Source of the DNA: Pseudomonas sp. IAC-BECa141
Lineage (GTDB): Bacteria > Pseudomonadota > Gammaproteobacteria > Pseudomonadales > Pseudomonadaceae
Assembly (NCBI RefSeq): GCF_020544405.1
Contig: NZ_CP065410.1
Coordinates: forward strand, 992,001-1,056,000
DNA length: 64,000 bases
Direction of reading: 5' to 3'
Shown: positions 59,257-64,000 of the stretch, one piece after another
Layout: each line of letters opens with the position of its first letter
Position numbering within the stretch: position 1 is the stretch's first letter
Made by a program: the position numbers and the translations under genes
Notes under the pieces: model-generated
Databases searched by the model: none
What the model was told of the DNA's origin: nothing
Seen by the model: only the letters and a program-made list of their open reading frames with translations

Positions 59257-60624
59257 ATGCGCAAGATGATTCTGCAATGCGGTGTCCTGGCCCTGAGCCT
59301 GCTGGCCGCCAACGTGATCGCGGCGGTCTCGCCGGAAGAGGCCAGCAAGCTCGGCACCAGCCTGACGCCGCTGGGCGCCGAAAAGGCCGGCAACGCCGAC
59401 GGCTCGATTCCGGCCTGGACCGGCGGTATTGCGAAAAACGCCGGTGCGGTCGACAGCAAAGGCTTTCTGGCGGACCCGTTCGCCAGCGAAAAACCGCTGT
59501 TCACCATCACTGCTGCCAACGTCGACAAGTACAAGGACAAGCTGTCCGACGGCCAGGTGGCGATGTTCAAGCGCTACCCCGAAACCTACAGGATCCCGGT
59601 CTACCCGACCCATCGCACCGTGGCCGTACCGCCGGAAATCTACGAATCGGCCAAGCGCAGTGCGCTCAACGTCACTAGCATCAACGACGGCAACGGCCTG
59701 GCCAACTTCACCGGCAACCGTTACTACGCATTTCCGATTCCGAAGAACGGTGTTGAAGTGTTGTGGAATCACATCACCCGGTATCACGGCGGCAATCTGC
59801 GACGGATCATCACTCAGGTGACCCCGCAGACCAATGGCAGCTACACACCGATCCGCTTCGAAGAAGAGATCGCCGTGCCGCAATTGATGAAGGATCTCGA
59901 TCCGGAAAAAGCCGCCAACGTCCTGACCTTCTTCAAGCAGTCGGTGACCGCCCCGGCGCGTCTGGCCGGTAACGTGCTGCTGGTGCACGAGACCCTCGAT
60001 CAGGTGAAGGAACCGCGTCTGGCGTGGATCTACAACGCCGGCCAACGGCGGGTGCGTCGTGCGCCGCAAGTTGCCTATGACGGGCCGGGCACCGCTGCCG
60101 ATGGCCTGCGCACCTCGGACAACTTCGACATGTTCTCCGGTGCGCCGGATCGCTACGACTGGAAACTGATCGGCAAAAAGGAAATGTACATTCCGTACAA
60201 CAGCTACAAGCTCGACTCGCCGAGTCTCAAGTACGACGACATCGTCAAGGCCGGGCACATCAATCAGGACCTGACCCGCTATGAACTGCACCGGGTCTGG
60301 GAAGTGATCGGCACGGTGAAACCGAACGAGCGGCACATCTACGCCAAGCGCCACATGTACATCGACGAGGACAGCTGGCAAGTGGCGCTGGCCGATCATT
60401 ACGACGGTCGCGGGCAACTGTGGCGGGTGGCCGAGGGACACGCGCAGTATTACTACGATCACCAGACCCAGGCCTACACCCTTGAAGCGCTCTACGACAT
60501 CATCGCCGGCCGCTACATTGCTCTGGGGATGAAGAACGAAGAGAAGCACAGCTTCGAATTCGGCTTCGAAGCCAAGGCTGCCGACTACACGCCGTCAGCC
60601 CTGCGCGCCGAGGGCGTACGGTAA
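59257..60624 (+). CDS. DUF1329 periplasmic protein
   Basis: A 455-residue exported protein with a signal peptide (about residues 1-22), recognised as DUF1329 from SPEEASKLGTSLTPLGAEKAGNADG and WRVAEGHAQYYYDH. Family members have a LolB/LolA-like fold and may carry lipid-like molecules. The start at 59257 is set by AAGG nine bases upstream; ATG 59248 overlaps that site. It begins 23 bases after DUF1302, so the two form an operon that ends at a strong terminator (60650-60676). Confidence 0.88.
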   Translation: MRKMILQCGVLALSLLAANVIAAVSPEEASKLGTSLTPLGAEKAGNADGSIPAWTGGIAKNAGAVDSKGFLADPFASEKPLFTITAANVDKYKDKLSDGQVAMFKRYPETYRIPVYPTHRTVAVPPEIYESAKRSALNVTSINDGNGLANFTGNRYYAFPIPKNGVEVLWNHITRYHGGNLRRIITQVTPQTNGSYTPIRFEEEIAVPQLMKDLDPEKAANVLTFFKQSVTAPARLAGNVLLVHETLDQVKEPRLAWIYNAGQRRVRRAPQVAYDGPGTAADGLRTSDNFDMFSGAPDRYDWKLIGKKEMYIPYNSYKLDSPSLKYDDIVKAGHINQDLTRYELHRVWEVIGTVKPNERHIYAKRHMYIDEDSWQVALADHYDGRGQLWRVAEGHAQYYYDHQTQAYTLEALYDIIAGRYIALGMKNEEKHSFEFGFEAKAADYTPSALRAEGVR

Positions 60625-60649
60625 GGGTTTTGATACATCGGCAAGGCGA

Positions 60650-60676
60650 AAGGCGACCGTACGGTCGCCTTTTTTA
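60650..60676 (+). terminator. Terminator after DUF1329
   Basis: AGGCGACCGT and ACGGTCGCCT form a 20-bp perfect palindrome followed by six T. Confidence 0.93.
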
Positions 60677-60763
60677 TGGGCGCCAATCAGCTTGCTGAAT
60701 ACTCGTCAACAAGCGCCGGAGAGAGGTCTAGGGTGAGCGTACAACGATAAGAAGGCGCACCCG

Positions 60764-63310
60764 ATGACCGCCATGACACCCAGTTTGGACCGACCGGATT
60801 TTCTCCCGAGACTGTCTCCCCATCATCTGCCGCGCCCGCGCCTTTGCGAGGCACTCTTCGATTCGACGGCCCGGGTCAAACTGATCTGTGCGCCGGCCGG
60901 CAGCGGTAAAACCGCGCTACTCACCGAGTGCCTGCTGCAAGCGCCGGCCAATTGCACCGTCTGCTGGTTGCCGCTGGCAGGGGCTGCCTTGGGTGTCGGC
61001 GAATTTTGCGAACGGCTTGCATGTGCGATGGGACTGACGGTCTCGGACGAGGCTTCGTTGCTTTATGAACTGGCGCGAAGGTCCTCGGAAACCTGGGTGT
61101 TGATCGACGATTACTGCCGCAATCCACAGCCGGCGCTGGACGCATTGCTCGACCGGATGCTGGCGATCAGCAGTCCGGCCGTGACATGGTGGATCGGTAC
61201 GCGGCGGCGGCCACCCTGCAACTGGCCGCGTCTACTGCTCGATGATGCCCTGTACGATTGTGAAGGGGCGATGCTGGCGCTGACCCGGGACGAAATCGCA
61301 CAACTACTGCGCCACTTGCCGCCAGACCAGGCCGACAGCGTGGCGGCTCGTATTCATCAGCGCAGCGGTGGCTGGTGTGCCGGAGTACGGATGCTGATGA
61401 TGCAAAAATGCGACTGGTCGCAAAAGACCTTGCCCCAGCAGCGCATGGATACCTTGCTGGACTACCTGCAACACGAACTGTTCAGCGGCTTGAGCCCGGA
61501 ACTGGCCGAAGCCTGGCGGGTGCTGGCGCATTTGCCGCGTTTCAATGCCAGCCTTTGCGATCACCTGTTTGGTGCCGGAGACGGGGCGCAATGGATGCGC
61601 AACCTGCAGACGCTGGGATGTTTTATCGAACCCTGGCGAGGATCTCCGGACTGGTTGCAGGTGTGTGCGCCACTGTCACGCCTGATGCGTGACGAACCGT
61701 GGCCTGCCGGGCGTTCCTGGCATCGCCGGGCCTGTCAGTGGTTTGCTGCCGGGCAACATTGGAAATGTGCTTTCGAGCAGGCGCTGCTGGCCGAGGAGTA
61801 CGAGGTCGCTGTGAGTCTGTTACAGCATTTCAGTTTCGAGCATCTGTTCGAGGAACAGACGGTCGTGCTGTTGCTGCGTCTATATGAACAGCGCGGCGAG
61901 GAACTGTTGCTGGGTTCGGCGCAACTGGTCGGGTTGATCACGGCTGCATTGTTGTTCGCCGGTCGCTTTGTCCAGGCGGCGGATTGCATCGGGCAGCTGT
62001 CGCGTTTTTTGCCGCCACCGTCGGCTGGCCAGCAACGGCAATTGATTGCCCGCTGGCAGGCTCAGCAAGGCTGGCTGTTGCACCTGCAAGGACGGATGGA
62101 AGAGGCGCGTGATCACTTTGAACAAGCCTTGAGCGATCTGTCGCCGAAGGCCTGGACAGCGCGCCTGCTGTGCCTGTCGGGACGTACACAGCAGGCGCTG
62201 CTGTGTGGCGATCTGGAACTGGCGCATTCGATCAATCGTGAAGCACTTTGCCTGGCCCGGGCTGAAGGTTCATTGCTGTTCGAGGCGTTGCTGGAGCTTG
62301 ATCATGCCCAGGTGCTCGAACAGCGTGGTGGGGCCGCCCGGGCCGAAGAGCTGCTGGCCAATCTCTGCGAAATGCTCGGATTGTCCATTGAGCGGCCGAC
62401 GCCGCTGCTGGGCCGTATCGCCCTGCGACGCGGGCGACTGGCGCTAAGCCTGGGACAGCAGGAACGGGCAGCCGAGTTCTTTCAACAGGGGCTCGACGAC
62501 TGTCTGCGCAGCTTTGACAAGCGTGTGCTTTACGGCTTTCTGGGGCTGGCTCAACTGGCTGCCGATCAGGGGGATTTCCCACAAGCCTTCATGCGTCTGC
62601 GCGATGCGGAACGGTTGATGCAGCAGCGGCAGATTCCGGACACGGTCTATCGCAGCATCCTGTTGCAGGTCAGCAGCGAGTTCTGGCTGCAACAGGGGCG
62701 GCCAGAACTGGCCCGGGAGGCCTTGACTCGGGTAATTCGGCACTTTCGTGGCCCCAACGCACGGCAGGCACCGCCGGCGACGCTGGAGCTTGTCCCGCGC
62801 ATCGAGTGTTTGCTGATTCTGGCCGAGACCCGGTTGCATCAGGCACCTCAACCAATGGCACGTTTGCAGCGACTGTTCGAACAGGCCAGATCCCGTCGGA
62901 TGATCCTTCTTGAAGCCGAACTGTTGCTGGCGATGGGGGAGGTGGCCTCGTTGCTCGATGAAGGCGAATCTGCCCGGCTTTACTTTGAAAGAGGCCGGGC
63001 ATTGGCAAGCCATTTCAAGTTGTCACGATTATTGTTGAAGTTTGAAGAGCAAGTGCCGGATGCCTGGGTTGATTTGGTACAGCAAAAGAAACTTTCAGAT
63101 AAAAGTGGCGATGAAAATTCATTGAGTTTGCGAGAGTCTCAGGTCCTGGAATTGATTGCTTCGGGAAACTCCAATCAACAAATAGCGGACAAGTTGTTCA
63201 TCTCATTGCATACGGTTAAAACTCATGTCCGAAGAATTCACGCCAAGTTGGGCGTGGAACGTCGGACGCATGCCGTGGCGCGGGCAAGAATGCTGGGGTT
63301 GTGCAGTTAA
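60764..63310 (+). CDS. MalT-like LuxR family regulator (LAL type)
   Basis: An 848-residue regulator. A Walker A motif CAPAGSGKTALL is at about residues 41-52, then a STAND-type ATPase module with VLIDDYCRNPQPAL, TPR-like helices (about residues 350-760) and a C-terminal LuxR helix-turn-helix (LSLRESQVLELIASGNSNQQIA, SLHTVKTHVRRIHAKLGV). MalT-type proteins respond to a small inducer. It is on the same strand as the DUF1302/DUF1329 pair and the toxin-like gene and may control either. The last 300 bases are AT-richer than the rest. Confidence 0.92.
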   Translation: MTAMTPSLDRPDFLPRLSPHHLPRPRLCEALFDSTARVKLICAPAGSGKTALLTECLLQAPANCTVCWLPLAGAALGVGEFCERLACAMGLTVSDEASLLYELARRSSETWVLIDDYCRNPQPALDALLDRMLAISSPAVTWWIGTRRRPPCNWPRLLLDDALYDCEGAMLALTRDEIAQLLRHLPPDQADSVAARIHQRSGGWCAGVRMLMMQKCDWSQKTLPQQRMDTLLDYLQHELFSGLSPELAEAWRVLAHLPRFNASLCDHLFGAGDGAQWMRNLQTLGCFIEPWRGSPDWLQVCAPLSRLMRDEPWPAGRSWHRRACQWFAAGQHWKCAFEQALLAEEYEVAVSLLQHFSFEHLFEEQTVVLLLRLYEQRGEELLLGSAQLVGLITAALLFAGRFVQAADCIGQLSRFLPPPSAGQQRQLIARWQAQQGWLLHLQGRMEEARDHFEQALSDLSPKAWTARLLCLSGRTQQALLCGDLELAHSINREALCLARAEGSLLFEALLELDHAQVLEQRGGAARAEELLANLCEMLGLSIERPTPLLGRIALRRGRLALSLGQQERAAEFFQQGLDDCLRSFDKRVLYGFLGLAQLAADQGDFPQAFMRLRDAERLMQQRQIPDTVYRSILLQVSSEFWLQQGRPELAREALTRVIRHFRGPNARQAPPATLELVPRIECLLILAETRLHQAPQPMARLQRLFEQARSRRMILLEAELLLAMGEVASLLDEGESARLYFERGRALASHFKLSRLLLKFEEQVPDAWVDLVQQKKLSDKSGDENSLSLRESQVLELIASGNSNQQIADKLFISLHTVKTHVRRIHAKLGVERRTHAVARARMLGLCS

Positions 63311-63472
63311 TTGTCAGTTAATGAAATTGTAGGTCAGGTTGGCGGCCGGAAATTTTCAAAACTTTGTAAAGTGTGGTGGGTGTCTGTGTGGGTGCTTCTC
63401 AAGCTAAGTTAATTACACGTTTCGGGTGATGTTGTATTGCCTGGTAGTAATGTGTATTGCCGGAGTTTGTTT

Positions 63473-64000
63473 ATGAGTGCCATGGAAAAAATTTCGATTG
63501 AAACAAGTCTGGGTAAAGTTGATCAGGGTTTTGTAGAGTTTGAACGTATGCTGGGAGGGTTGCCTTCGTTCAAGTCGTATTTGCAGGAGCTAGTGTTAAA
63601 CGAACTTCAGAAATTGCTGCCGGATATTTACATCAGCAAGACTTACATCACTGCCCGAAGTCGGGAAATCGTCAATCCGCAACCGACCGGGCTGGTCATG
63701 AACGTATTCATGCAGTGCCTGGCGCGGGGCCGGGCACCCGTGTATGACGCCAGCCAATACGGCGTCTACGACTGGCCTGACTCCACGGATGACGAGGATC
63801 GAATCCAGGGTCTGGATGTGGCTGCCGTCGGCTCGGTGATCGCCAATGTGTTGGGCTCGCTGGCACAAAAATACTCGCCCTTGCTGGCGCAATATTGGGC
63901 CGCATCTTCGGGCAAGGATGACAAGGGGCGCAAGCTGCCGTCGCGCAGCCGTCAACTACAGGATGCCTATGCCGCGCTGTTCTGGCAGGAATTGAGTGCG
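63473..64000 (+). CDS. 5' end of a large toxin-like protein (partial)
   Basis: The first 176 codons of a gene that runs off the right edge. The start is ATG 63473, with CGGAG seven bases before it. The N-terminus (LLPDIYISKTYITARSREI, GLVMNVFMQCLARGRAPVYDASQYGVY) resembles the dermonecrotic toxin-like DUF6543 proteins common in P. fluorescens, which are often over 1000 residues. No signal peptide is seen. The 5' 200 bases are AT-rich, unlike the flanking core genes. Identity is from memory of the family and is moderate. Confidence 0.65.
   Translation, partial: MSAMEKISIETSLGKVDQGFVEFERMLGGLPSFKSYLQELVLNELQKLLPDIYISKTYITARSREIVNPQPTGLVMNVFMQCLARGRAPVYDASQYGVYDWPDSTDDEDRIQGLDVAAVGSVIANVLGSLAQKYSPLLAQYWAASSGKDDKGRKLPSRSRQLQDAYAALFWQELSA

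Noticed and set aside
57380..59257. 625-codon minus-strand frame opposite the DUF1302 gene
   Set aside because: The plus-strand frame has a signal peptide, ribosome-binding site and family motifs; the minus frame has none.

Overview
The window is a 64 kb stretch of a Pseudomonas chromosome of the P. fluorescens group. Evidence is the high-GC coding sequence, the gene order, the fused cysNC, the short HisG, the Pseudomonas-type REP sequences and a 'short LOV' photoreceptor of the Pseudomonadaceae type. Most of it is core genome in the order known from P. aeruginosa: rng, yhdP, nitrilase, tldD, darP, pmbA, the fagA-fumC-orf-sodA operon, a ZIP transporter, ptsO, rapZ, ptsN, hpf, rpoN, lptB, lptA, lptC, kdsC, kdsD, then mlaFEDCB, ibaG, murA, hisG, hisD, hisC, algW, a Nif3-like gene and cysD-cysNC.

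Region by region: 1-8.5 kb holds the RNase G end, a YhdP-type envelope protein and the TldD/PmbA protease pair. 8.7-12.5 kb is an operon behind a good Fur-box match (FagA, fumarase C, Mn-superoxide dismutase) plus a ZIP transporter. 12.5-19.5 kb (minus strand) combines the nitrogen-PTS/sigma-54 block with LPS transport and Kdo synthesis. 19.8-23.2 kb is the Mla phospholipid-transport operon and IbaG. 23.2-27.8 kb carries murA and three histidine genes, with a terminator-like hairpin between hisG and hisD. 27.8-30.7 kb holds a TonB-dependent receptor and a DUF4198 protein that interrupt the otherwise conserved hisC-algW order. 30.7-36 kb has AlgW, a Nif3-like protein and sulfate activation, with REP elements. 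36-45 kb (acyltransferase, pta, slyD, glutathione peroxidase, ene-reductase, glycosyltransferase, cysZ, trxB) is again core.

The part most worth attention is 45.8-50.6 kb. A folX-folE-folM cluster (tetrahydromonapterin synthesis) lies near a MerR-type regulator whose C-terminal domain resembles CarH/LitR photoreceptors but lacks the cobalamin-ligating histidines. Next to it are a degenerate YcgR/PilZ-like protein and a short LOV blue-light receptor with the photoactive cysteine. In P. putida, class II LitR proteins work with short LOV proteins and folE is light-induced, so this looks like a blue-light response module with a possible link to c-di-GMP-type output and pterin supply.

51-56.8 kb holds LysR/CidA/LrgB, an aldolase-hydrolase-SDR group and an AmpDh3-like amidase with a TTG start. 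The last 7 kb is accessory in character: a DUF1302/DUF1329 envelope pair, a MalT-like LuxR regulator, and the 5' end of a gene resembling large toxin-like proteins, in locally AT-richer sequence. No rRNA, tRNA, CRISPR array, insertion sequence or prophage gene was seen.
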